A stretch of DNA of 64,000 bases from Verrucomicrobiaceae bacterium. GTDB lineage: Bacteria > Verrucomicrobiota > Verrucomicrobiia > Verrucomicrobiales > Verrucomicrobiaceae. The position numbers were made by a program, and so were the translations under genes. Shown here one piece after another: positions 45,028 through 52,909 of this stretch. The stretch is from contig JAEUHK010000019.1 of assembly GCA_016795465.1 (NCBI GenBank), forward strand, positions 30,692-94,691, in the 5' to 3' direction. The notes under the pieces are model-generated. The model had not been told where the DNA came from. It did no database searches and saw nothing but the letters and a program-made list of their open reading frames with translations. Each line of letters starts with the position of its first letter. Positions within the stretch are counted from its first letter, which is position 1.

Positions 45028-45501
45028 TCACGCCTGCTCCGGCGGCACGAAGTAGATGCCGTGCTCGGCGCTGATTTCGATGATGCGGGGCATGTCGGGG
45101 CCGCCGGGTTGGTTGAAGGCTTCGGCGATGCGTTCGAAGAAGACCTCGAAGCCCGCGGGGGCGGCATGGACGATCATGCGGGCAGGAGTGTCGCCGCAGT
45201 TGCGGTAGGTGTGGCGGGAGTTTTTCGGCAGATAGGCCGCGGTGCCCGCCGGCACCTCCTTCCACACGCCATCGGTCCAGAATTCGACGCGGCCTTCGAG
45301 GATGAGAAACCACTCGTCTTCCTTCGTGTGCCAGTGCGGAGGCGGTCCACCGCCGGGCGGTGTCACCACCTGCACCATCGTGAAGGCTCCGCCGGTTTGC
45401 TCGCCGCTCAGGAGCACTGTCACCTCGTCGCCGAGGGCGGAGAGGACCTTGCCGGTGCCGGGCAGCGTGAGGGAGGGAAGGGGGAAAGCGGGCGCGTTCA
45501 T
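45028..45501 (-). CDS. Cupin-domain protein
   Basis: A 157-residue single cupin. Motif 1, PPPHWHTKEDEWFLILEG, has the two His and the Glu expected for metal binding; motif 2, AYLPKNSRHTYRNCG, has the third His. The short N-terminal segment and the helical end (FEVFFERIAEAFNQPGGPD) recall quercetin-dioxygenase-like cupins of unknown substrate. It is cytoplasmic and stands alone on the minus strand, divergent from the short cyanophycin synthetase gene with 90 bases between the starts. It might act in the same pathway, but nothing in the sequence shows that. Confidence 0.85.
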   Translation of the reverse strand: MNAPAFPLPSLTLPGTGKVLSALGDEVTVLLSGEQTGGAFTMVQVVTPPGGGPPPHWHTKEDEWFLILEGRVEFWTDGVWKEVPAGTAAYLPKNSRHTYRNCGDTPARMIVHAAPAGFEVFFERIAEAFNQPGGPDMPRIIEISAEHGIYFVPPEQA

Positions 45502-45554
45502 GGTGAGCGGTGTTTACGCGAGAGGCGGTGGTTGGCAAGCGAGCCATCCACACC

Positions 45555-45582
45555 TTGCCGGATGCAATGACTCGCGTAACAT
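45555..45582 (+). promoter_or_regulatory. Candidate promoter for short cyanophycin synthetase gene
   Basis: TTGCCG (45555-45560) and TAACAT (45577-45582) are separated by 16 bases, upstream of the ATG at 45592. Transcription would begin within about 3 bases of the start codon, so the message would be almost leaderless. The match to consensus is modest (4 of 6 in each box). Confidence 0.25.
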
Positions 45583-45591
45583 CCGCGCCGC

Positions 45592-47742
45592 ATGCCCGAC
45601 CTCGACATTCGTGAAATCCACATCCTCCGCGGCCCGAACATCTGGGCGAATTATCCGGTGATGGAGGCGTGGGTCGATCTCGGCAGCCTGAAGGACACTG
45701 GCTCGGACGAAGTGCCCGGTTTCAACGAACGGCTGAAGGCCTGGCTGCCCGGCATGATCGAGCACCGATGCAGCGTGGGCGAACGCGGCGGCTTTTTTCA
45801 GCGTCTCGACCGAGGCACCTATCCGGCGCACATCCTCGAGCATGTCACGTTGGAGCTTCAAACCATGGCGGGGCATCCGCTGGGCTTTGGCAAGGCCCGC
45901 GAGACCTGCGTGGAGGGTCTCTACAAAGTGATCGTGCGTTTCGATGACGAGGTCGTCGTGCAGGAGTGCCTGCGGGCGGCGCGTGAGCTGCTGCTCGCGG
46001 CTTATACGGGTGGCAGCTTCGATGTCGCGACGGAGGTGAAGCGCCTGCAAGACGTGGTGGACCGCAATGCGCTGGGGCCGAGCACGAAGGCCATCGTCGA
46101 TGCAGCCAAAGAACGCGGTATCCCATGGCGACGCCTTCAAGAGGGCCGCAGCCTCATCCAACTCGGCCAGGGAGCGAAACAACGCCGCATCTGGACGGCG
46201 GAGACGGATCGCACCGGAGCCATCGCGGAATACATTGCGCAGGACAAGGACCTCACGCGCACCTTTCTGAAACAGGCCGGCGTGCCCGTGCCGGAAGGCC
46301 AGACCATCGGCAGCGCGGAGGAGGCCTGGGAGGCAGCGCAGGACATCGGCCTGCCCATCGTGGTGAAGCCGACCGATGCGAATCATGGCCGCGGCGTATT
46401 CATCGATCTCACCACGCAGGAGCAGGTGACGGACGCGTATCAACAAGCGCTGAATGAAGGCAGCGGCGTGATGGTGGAGAAATTCATCCCCGGTGTCGAT
46501 CATCGCCTGCTCGTCGTCGGCAGCGACATGGTCGCCGCGAGCCGTGGTGATCCCGCGGTCGTCGTTGGCGATGGGAAAAGCACCATCGTCCAGCTCATCG
46601 AGGACCAATTGAACTCGGACCCGCGTCGCGGCGAGCTGGAAACCTGCCCGTGGGACAAGATCGATACCGTGAAGTGGGACCCGGTCATCCTCGCCGACCT
46701 GCAAAACCAAGGTCATCCGCCCGAGTCCGTGCCACACGATGGCGAGCGCGTGCTGGTGGCCCGCTTTGCGAACTGGGCCATCGATATCACCGACGACGTG
46801 CATCCCACCGTGCGCGACCACGTCATCATTGCCGCCAAGGTGGCCGGCCTCGACATCTGCGGCGTGGATGTCGTGTGCGAGGACATTTCCAAGCCGCTCG
46901 AAGAGCAGGGCGGTGCCATCGTGGAGATCAATGCCAGCCCCGGCCTGCTCATGCATCTCAAGCCTGCCGTGGGCAAGGTGCGTCCGGTGGGCGAGGCCAT
47001 CGTGAACATGCTTTTCCCCGAAGGCGATGGGCGCATCCCGGTGATCGGCGTGACCGGCACGCAGGGCAAAACGACCACGGTGAAGCTTCTCGCGCATCTG
47101 CTGGCCTCCACGGGCAAATTCCTCGGCGTGTGCCACAGCGATGGTTTGCAGTTCGGCGAGCGAAAAGCCGTCTCGAAGCAAGGCGACCGCCTTTTCGGCA
47201 CGCAAGGCGTGCTGCTGCATCCGTGGACGGAAATCGCCATTTGCGAGACGAGCGCCGAATCCATCATCCTTGAAGGCGTGGGCTATGATCGCTGCCAGAC
47301 GGGCGTCGTTTTGAATGTCAGCTCCGATCACCTCGGCCTCGGCTACATCGACACGCTGGAGCAGATGACAAAGGTGAAACGCTGCGTGGTGGATGTCGTG
47401 CTGCCCGGCGGCACGGCGGTGCTGAATGCCGATGATCCGCTGGTGGCGGGCATGGCGGAGTATTGCAAAGGTAGCGTGCTGTTTTTCAGCCGTGATGCGG
47501 GGAATGATGTGCTCGTCAAGCATCGCGACGCCGGCGGTCGCGCTGTTTTTTTGAGGGAAGAGACCATCTGGCTGGCAGAAGGCGGTAGCGAGAGGTCGTT
47601 GTGTCCGCTCGCATCCGTGGCTGTGCCGCACGAGGGGCACTTCACGGCTCATGTGGAGGGCATCCTGGCAGCCACATCTGCGGCGTGGGTCCAAGCGGTG
47701 CCTGATGAGCAGATCGCGGACCGTCTGGCATCATTTGCGTGA
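45592..47742 (+). CDS. Short cyanophycin synthetase-like protein (CphA')
   Basis: A 716-residue homologue of cyanophycin synthetase, which builds the Asp-Arg polymer. N-terminal REIHILRGPNIWANY and ILEHVTLELQ match the CphA start. The ATP-grasp region has LGPSTKAIVDAAKERGIP, AEYIAQDKDLT, IVVKPTDANHGRGVF and VEINASPGLLMHLKP. A Mur-ligase-like domain begins with the P-loop GVTGTQGKTTTVKL (Lys493) and SSDHLGLGYIDTLEQ. It ends at HVEGILAATSAAW, so the whole C-terminal Mur domain (about 130-150 residues of full CphA) is missing. This is the CphA' / CphA2-like layout, where the second amino-acid ligation may be lost. It may extend with the full-length CphA encoded at 52910. Confidence 0.88.
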   Translation: MPDLDIREIHILRGPNIWANYPVMEAWVDLGSLKDTGSDEVPGFNERLKAWLPGMIEHRCSVGERGGFFQRLDRGTYPAHILEHVTLELQTMAGHPLGFGKARETCVEGLYKVIVRFDDEVVVQECLRAARELLLAAYTGGSFDVATEVKRLQDVVDRNALGPSTKAIVDAAKERGIPWRRLQEGRSLIQLGQGAKQRRIWTAETDRTGAIAEYIAQDKDLTRTFLKQAGVPVPEGQTIGSAEEAWEAAQDIGLPIVVKPTDANHGRGVFIDLTTQEQVTDAYQQALNEGSGVMVEKFIPGVDHRLLVVGSDMVAASRGDPAVVVGDGKSTIVQLIEDQLNSDPRRGELETCPWDKIDTVKWDPVILADLQNQGHPPESVPHDGERVLVARFANWAIDITDDVHPTVRDHVIIAAKVAGLDICGVDVVCEDISKPLEEQGGAIVEINASPGLLMHLKPAVGKVRPVGEAIVNMLFPEGDGRIPVIGVTGTQGKTTTVKLLAHLLASTGKFLGVCHSDGLQFGERKAVSKQGDRLFGTQGVLLHPWTEIAICETSAESIILEGVGYDRCQTGVVLNVSSDHLGLGYIDTLEQMTKVKRCVVDVVLPGGTAVLNADDPLVAGMAEYCKGSVLFFSRDAGNDVLVKHRDAGGRAVFLREETIWLAEGGSERSLCPLASVAVPHEGHFTAHVEGILAATSAAWVQAVPDEQIADRLASFA

Positions 47743-47772
47743 ATTGCTGACGGTGAGCAAAAAGACCAAGGG

Positions 47773-47792
47773 ACAAGGCGTTTGCACCTTGT
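47773..47792 (+). terminator. Weak hairpin after short cyanophycin synthetase gene
   Basis: ACAAGGCG (47773-47780) pairs imperfectly with CACCTTGT (47785-47792). A T-rich stretch (TTATTTTG) follows. It may slow or end transcription between the synthetase and the transglutaminase-like gene. Low confidence. Confidence 0.25.
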
Positions 47793-47825
47793 GAGTTATT
47801 TTGAATTCAATCCCGTGACAGGCGC

Positions 47826-48932
47826 ATGACGGAGACGGGTGTGCGCATTCCTTCGTCGGAAGTAGGTCTCCGCCTTCTTCAGTCAGAATGGAGCCGGCTC
47901 GGCATGACGGGCTGGATCGAGTGGCTCCCCGAGGCGCAGGGGTTGGCTCAGCCGGGCCTGACGACCGGGGCGCGTGGATGGATGCCGGACTTTGACACGC
48001 TGGAAATCGCGCGAAATCGCGGATGGGATGTGCATGTCGATGACAATGATCTCGAGCGCGAGATCTGGCTCACCCTCCTTCACAGCCCGGTGCCGGTGGT
48101 TTTTCCGAGCGCGGCAGAGCTCGTATCGTCCGTGCGCATCCGGCGAAACATCGCCCGGAATGCTGTCCGCACGATGTTGAACTTCAACACGACGGCGGTC
48201 GAGCGTCCCGATGACTGCTGGACGTATTCGGAAGACACCGGGTTCATCCTCAAGCCGGGATGCGATTTGATTGAATCGCTCATCAAGGCCAGCCAGCCGC
48301 CACCTGGCGGCGTGGTGTACTCCTTCTCCTGCTACCGTGCCTCGGAGTATGTGGTGCTGCTGTCGATCGCTCAGGAGGCGCGGGTGAGCCATCCGGCGCT
48401 TTACGCCCGATTGCAAAAGCAGTGGCATACCCACGCGGTGGCTTCGCGTCGCTTCCACGATGTGTTCATGGAGGAGCTCGGAACCGTGGAGCAACCGCTG
48501 CCGATGCATTACTACGTGCCGGGCGACCGCGTGTGGTTCCGCAATCCGGACACGGTCTCCGATGAAGTCGAGGGCTTTGAGGGCTCGTGGGTCGTGTACC
48601 TCGGTGGAGGGCTGTTTGCGAACTTTTGGAAGCGCGATCGACCTTTCGACGTGCTGGGCAAATGCCTCGAAATCTACCATTGGCGTCATGGGACCTATCG
48701 CGATGCGAAAGGCGAGCTGCTGATGGATGAAAACGTCGTGGAGCGCCTCGTGGCGGAGACTCGCGCCGATCCGAAGTCCTGCGCGGAGATCTTTGAGCGC
48801 ATGCACCGCATGCGTGATCCGCTGGACGTGTATGCGGATGGCGGCTGCATGGATGCCACGCGTGAGTATCCGAAATTCATCCTCCCGCCGCACAGCACGA
48901 TGATCCAGGACCTGGATGCGCTGGAGTGGTGA
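47826..48932 (+). CDS. Bacillus-Tgl-like transglutaminase homologue
   Basis: A 368-residue protein without signal peptide. The middle resembles Bacillus protein-glutamine gamma-glutamyltransferase (Tgl, about 245 residues). RIRRNIARNAVRTML matches the start of the fold, TYSEDTGFILKPGCDLIESL the next strand, and VVYSFSCYRASEYVVLLSIA the catalytic Cys helix (Cys169; Bacillus FECATA). YYVPGDRVWFRNPDT and GSWVVYLGGGLF match the end. By my remembered alignment, the two Glu residues partnering the Cys in Bacillus are Ser here. Extra N- and C-terminal segments make it longer. Tgl enzymes form Glu-Lys isopeptide bonds in spore coats. The role in this non-spore setting, inside a cyanophycin-type locus, is unknown. 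Confidence 0.7.
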   Translation: MTETGVRIPSSEVGLRLLQSEWSRLGMTGWIEWLPEAQGLAQPGLTTGARGWMPDFDTLEIARNRGWDVHVDDNDLEREIWLTLLHSPVPVVFPSAAELVSSVRIRRNIARNAVRTMLNFNTTAVERPDDCWTYSEDTGFILKPGCDLIESLIKASQPPPGGVVYSFSCYRASEYVVLLSIAQEARVSHPALYARLQKQWHTHAVASRRFHDVFMEELGTVEQPLPMHYYVPGDRVWFRNPDTVSDEVEGFEGSWVVYLGGGLFANFWKRDRPFDVLGKCLEIYHWRHGTYRDAKGELLMDENVVERLVAETRADPKSCAEIFERMHRMRDPLDVYADGGCMDATREYPKFILPPHSTMIQDLDALEW

Positions 48933-48933
48933 A

Positions 48934-50091
48934 TCAGAGGCGCAGGTAAAGCTTTCGCCGGTCCATCCACACGACGACGAGCAGGAGGAAAAGCAGGCTG
49001 GGAACGCCGGTCATGATGGTTTCCATCTCCGGCCCCAGCATCATCAGGTAGCGTTTGCCCAGATGAATCTCCAGCGTCTCGGCCAACCACAGGTCGAGCG
49101 TGTGCCGCATGAGGTAAAAAGCGAGCGAGTTCATGCCGATGACGATGAAGAGCCATGCCCAGCGGCGATGCTGCCTCACATCCACGAGTTGATAGAGCGC
49201 CGCCAGCACCAGCAAGCAGCAGCCACCGCTCCAGAACACCCACGAAGGTGTCCACAAGTGCTTCACGATCGGGCACACACCGCCGAAATGCATCGCGAGG
49301 CTCACCGGGAGGCAGATCAAGCCGGCCACGCTGAGGCGCTTGGTGGCTTGATCGCGTGATTTGAGCCACGTTCCGGCGATCAGGCCCAGGATCATCGTCG
49401 AGATGGTGGGGATGAAGTTGATCGTGGTGTAACCTCCGAGGTAGCCGACATACGGACTCGGACGCGGGAAGAGGTTCAGCAGCCAGACATCCAAGGCCCA
49501 TCCCGCGTTGCGGTTGTGGTTCCAATGCGCGTAAAAGCCCTCGAAGTCATGGTTCCAGCCTTCAGGGATGTTCCAATCGCCCGGACTGGCATGCGGTGGC
49601 ATCACGGGATGCAGCACATAGATGAGCCAGTGCAGCACCAAAAAGCCCGCGAAGCAGCTCCAGCGCCATTTGGGACCCGCAAAGGCCAGTGCGAAGACCA
49701 CCATGTAGCCAAGGCCGGTCTGCGTGAGCGTTTCCTCAAAGGTCCAGTTTGTCATGTCACGCGTCTGGCTGCGCAGGAAGATGCCGATGAAGATGAGCGC
49801 CAAAGACCGCCAGAGCGCATGCAGCGTCATTTTGAGCTTCGAATCGCCTTTGGAAGCCCGTGACGACACAGAGAACACCAGCGAGGCACCCGTCAAAAAC
49901 GCGAACGAGGGATGAATGAGGTCATTCAATGAGCAACCGACCCACGGCACATGCGCGGAATGAAAGCCGATGAACTGCCACACGCCGCTTTGAGGAAAAT
50001 GCAGCGCCACCTCGTCGAGTTCCAGCAGACGCAGTCCCAGCAGGAACATGACGATGCCACGATACACATCGAGCGAGGCGAGGCGCTGCAT
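48934..50091 (-). CDS. HGSNAT/DUF5009-type membrane acyltransferase
   Basis: A 385-residue protein with about ten hydrophobic spans. The N-terminal MQRLASLDVYRGIVMFLLGL is the signature of the heparan-glucosaminide N-acetyltransferase-like group (D-x-x-R-G), and a His-containing loop follows (IGFHSAHVPWVGCSLNDLIH). These inner-membrane proteins transfer acyl groups to sugars across the membrane. It is the last gene of a minus-strand set, 2 bases after DUF1854, which itself overlaps the ABC gene, so the three are co-transcribed. It converges with the transglutaminase-like gene with 1 base between stops. An acyl transfer to a polymer or envelope sugar is inference. Confidence 0.82.
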   Translation of the reverse strand: MQRLASLDVYRGIVMFLLGLRLLELDEVALHFPQSGVWQFIGFHSAHVPWVGCSLNDLIHPSFAFLTGASLVFSVSSRASKGDSKLKMTLHALWRSLALIFIGIFLRSQTRDMTNWTFEETLTQTGLGYMVVFALAFAGPKWRWSCFAGFLVLHWLIYVLHPVMPPHASPGDWNIPEGWNHDFEGFYAHWNHNRNAGWALDVWLLNLFPRPSPYVGYLGGYTTINFIPTISTMILGLIAGTWLKSRDQATKRLSVAGLICLPVSLAMHFGGVCPIVKHLWTPSWVFWSGGCCLLVLAALYQLVDVRQHRRWAWLFIVIGMNSLAFYLMRHTLDLWLAETLEIHLGKRYLMMLGPEMETIMTGVPSLLFLLLVVVWMDRRKLYLRL

Positions 50092-50093
50092 GG

Positions 50094-50546
50094 TCAGTAG
50101 TAGCGTTCGAGTTTCCGCCGGCTTTCGCGGTCGAGGGCGGCCACATCCGGGATGAGGTAGCGGGTGCCTGCCTTGTCGATGATGACAAGGCGGGTGCCGC
50201 CGAGGCTTTGGATGCTTTCATCCGTCTCGATGCGGAAGACGGTCGGTCCGCGATCGGTCTCGACATGCCAGTCATGGCCGTCCGTGGCCCGTTTGATCGC
50301 GGTGATGCGCCTCACTACCGGGACAAACTCCCGCCGTGCCAGCGCCGCCTCGATGAGCGCCCGCTGGTCGGCAGCGAGTGTGTCCAGATCCTCGATGCAG
50401 GCCGCCTCGCGGCCGGTTTCATCCACCAGCGAGACCCAGTGCCGCGGCTCGGTGAGCGGAAAAAGCCGCACCGGGCGCAGGTTGTCGTGTCGGACGCCTT
50501 CAGCGTCGATCAGCGAAAGATGAGAGCCTGTGGCGATGAGCTTCAT
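50094..50546 (-). CDS. DUF1854 protein, cyanophycin-associated type
   Basis: A 150-residue cytoplasmic protein. Features are DNLRPVRLFPLTEPRHWVSL near the start, EAALARREFVPVVRRITA in the middle and TRYLIPDVAALDRESRRKLE at the end; this matches DUF1854 as I remember it. The family is repeatedly found beside cphA and an ABC exporter in Proteobacteria. It overlaps the ABC gene by 4 bases (ATGA) and precedes the acyltransferase by 2, so it is part of a tightly coupled set. No catalytic motif is obvious; it may be an accessory of the transporter. The function is not known. Confidence 0.82.
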   Translation of the reverse strand: MKLIATGSHLSLIDAEGVRHDNLRPVRLFPLTEPRHWVSLVDETGREAACIEDLDTLAADQRALIEAALARREFVPVVRRITAIKRATDGHDWHVETDRGPTVFRIETDESIQSLGGTRLVIIDKAGTRYLIPDVAALDRESRRKLERYY

Positions 50547-52726
50547 GCGTGATTCACCCCCTCCATGGCGGCGTGCAGGCGGGCGTAGGTGCCGCTGTGT
50601 TTCATCAGGCTGTCATGCGTGCCGGTTTCGCTGATGACCCCGTTTTCGAGCACCACGAGGCGGTTCGCCTTTCGCAGCGTGCCGAGACGATGCGCGATGG
50701 CGATGGTGGTGCGGCCTTTGACGAGATGATCGAGCGCGGCTTGGATCTCACGCTCGGTCTCGGTGTCCACCGAAGAGGTGGCTTCGTCGAGGATGAGGAT
50801 CGCCGGATCGACCAGCAAGGCCCGCGCGATGCTGATGCGCTGCCGTTCACCGCCGCTGAGCTGCTGCCCGCGCTCGCCGACCATCGAGTCGTAGCCATCG
50901 GCGAGCTTCAGGATGAACTCGTGCGCACGGGCTGCCTTGGCAGCGGCGATGATCTCCGCCCGTGTGGCTCCCGGTTTGCCGTAGGCGATGTTGTCCGCGA
51001 TGGTGCCGAAGAACAAATACGGCTCTTGAAGCACGAGGCCGAGGTTCCGGCGGTAGTCCATCACATCGATCTCACGCAAATCGTTGCCATCGACGAGGAT
51101 CGCGCCCTCGCTGACGTCGAAGAAGCGGCACACGAGGTTGATCAGCGTGGTTTTCCCGGCGCCGCTGGGCCCCACGAGGCCGATCATTTCCCCGGGTGTG
51201 ATCTTCAGATTGAGCCCGCGGATGATCTGGCGGGTGCCATGGCGGAAACGCACATCCTTGAACTCGATCTCGCCCCGCAGGCGGCCCACTTTCCGCGTGT
51301 CCTTGTTCACCGGCATGTCCGGTTTCACATCGAGGATCTCAAACACGCGATGTGCACTGGCCGCCGCCCGCTGTGCTGAGGCCACGAAGCGGCTCATGGC
51401 ATCGAGGCGGCTGTAAAACTTCGTCACATAGAGCACGAAGCCGGTGAGCACGCCCACGGTCGTGTGCTCGTGTGCCACGGCCCAAGCGCCGACGGACCAT
51501 ACGACGAGCAGGCCGAACTCGGTGAGGAAGGCGATCGTCGGCTCAAAGAACGACCAGGTGCGGTTTACGCGGTCGTTCGTGTCAAAGATCTGCTGGTCGT
51601 GCTGGCGGAAGCGCTCGATCTCCCGCTTTTCCTGCGCGAAGGCCTTTACCACCCGCACGCCGGGGATGGTATCGGTCAACACGCTGTTCATCGCGCTCCA
51701 GGCCCGGCTGGCAGCGGCAAAGCCGCCACGCAGGCGCACGCGCACCCATTGCACCAGCCACGCGACGACCGGTAGCGGTCCGAGTGCCGCGAGGGCGAGC
51801 ACCGGATTGATCGTGAACATGACACCGGCGGTGAAGATGATCGTCAGCAGATCGCATGCGAAGTCGATGAAGTTCACCGAGATGAAGAGCGAGATGTCAT
51901 CCGTGTCGTTGCCGATGCGGGAGATGAGGTCGCCGGTGCGCTTTTTGTTGAAGTAGCCCAGCGAGAGCGTCTGCAGATGCTCAAACGTCATGCGGCGCAT
52001 GCGGCTGGTCACGCATTCTGCCAGGCGAGCCACCACATACGTCGTGGCCCATTGCAGCATCCAGGTGAGCACCGCCGCGCCGAGCAGGCCACCGACGAAT
52101 TGATACACCTTCTGCACATTGATCTCGTGCGTGGCGCTTTGCAGCGGGATCAGCACGTCATCGACGAGCGACATCGTGAGCCAAGGCCCCAAAAGGCTCG
52201 CCCCGGTGCTGGCGACGGTGAGTCCGAGGCCCACCAGCATCAATCCCAGCCACGGCCGCGAGAAGGTGATGAGGCGCAGCAGCGGCTTGCCGGCAAACCG
52301 GGGCTCCTTGGAGGCCATTTCGGGCGTGAAAAGCTCCTCGTCATCGTCTTCGCCGCTTTCCAGGCCTTCTTCAGCGAGGCCACGCTGTTCTTTGAAGCGG
52401 CTGATGAAGGCCTCGACCTCACGCAGATGCCCGGCGGTGATCCGCCAGTGCCACACAGCGTTGCCCCCCTGCATCAGATGCAGAGCCGTGGTGGGGCCAA
52501 GTTCCTCCAAAACCAGTTCCTCGACCGCGGCGAGCTTCCATTCATGAAAATGACCTGCCTCGACATGCAGCAGCCGCTGGCTGGTCAACACGACGAGCCC
52601 GGCATGGAAGTGCAAGTTCCAGTCGAGGTCAGTCGAGAGCCTCGCCACCATGCGTTCTCCCGGCTCCAGGCGCGATTCGGCGAGTTGGAGCAGGGTTTGG
52701 GTGGCGTCTCGTAGTGGGTGAGGCAA
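50543..52726 (-). CDS. Cyanophycin-associated ABC exporter, fused permease-ATPase
   Basis: A 727-residue half-transporter. Residues 1-115 form a cytoplasmic beta domain (LVVLTSQRLLHVEAGHFHEW, PH-like) not usual in ABC exporters. Six spans run from about 160 to 460 (LMLVGLGLTVASTGASLLG first). The nucleotide-binding domain has Walker A GLVGPSGAGKTTLIN, signature LSGGERQRISIARALL, Walker B AILILDEATSSVD and switch IAHRLGTLRKANRL. The start is a TTG with no Shine-Dalgarno, so the exact N-terminus is uncertain. The gene is divergent from the full-length CphA and leads the DUF1854-acyltransferase set, an arrangement known from cyanophycin loci. The substrate is unknown. Confidence 0.88.
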   Translation of the reverse strand: MPHPLRDATQTLLQLAESRLEPGERMVARLSTDLDWNLHFHAGLVVLTSQRLLHVEAGHFHEWKLAAVEELVLEELGPTTALHLMQGGNAVWHWRITAGHLREVEAFISRFKEQRGLAEEGLESGEDDDEELFTPEMASKEPRFAGKPLLRLITFSRPWLGLMLVGLGLTVASTGASLLGPWLTMSLVDDVLIPLQSATHEINVQKVYQFVGGLLGAAVLTWMLQWATTYVVARLAECVTSRMRRMTFEHLQTLSLGYFNKKRTGDLISRIGNDTDDISLFISVNFIDFACDLLTIIFTAGVMFTINPVLALAALGPLPVVAWLVQWVRVRLRGGFAAASRAWSAMNSVLTDTIPGVRVVKAFAQEKREIERFRQHDQQIFDTNDRVNRTWSFFEPTIAFLTEFGLLVVWSVGAWAVAHEHTTVGVLTGFVLYVTKFYSRLDAMSRFVASAQRAAASAHRVFEILDVKPDMPVNKDTRKVGRLRGEIEFKDVRFRHGTRQIIRGLNLKITPGEMIGLVGPSGAGKTTLINLVCRFFDVSEGAILVDGNDLREIDVMDYRRNLGLVLQEPYLFFGTIADNIAYGKPGATRAEIIAAAKAARAHEFILKLADGYDSMVGERGQQLSGGERQRISIARALLVDPAILILDEATSSVDTETEREIQAALDHLVKGRTTIAIAHRLGTLRKANRLVVLENGVISETGTHDSLMKHSGTYARLHAAMEGVNHA

Positions 52727-52909
52727 GCAGGAGGGCGGCTATGGAGCGACGAAACCAGGGGAAGTCAAACCTGCTGAAAGAAATCTGAGCCAATCCCGTT
52801 TGGCGGCGCGAATCCATCTTGACGCTACGTCAGGACAAGGATTCTTCCGCGCCCCCTCTCCCCCCGCTTGTCCTCCGAATCCTCATCCTGCGAGCCCCGC
52901 ACGACTCTC
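52727..52909. other. Divergent intergenic region between ABC exporter and CphA
   Basis: 183 bases separate the two starts. A TTGACT on the minus strand (52768-52763) and a TTGACG on the plus strand (52819-52824) are candidate -35 boxes for the divergent genes, but neither has a convincing -10 at 16-18 bases. No palindromic operator was seen. If CphA starts at the TTG at 52868, the region is 42 bases shorter. Confidence 0.35.
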
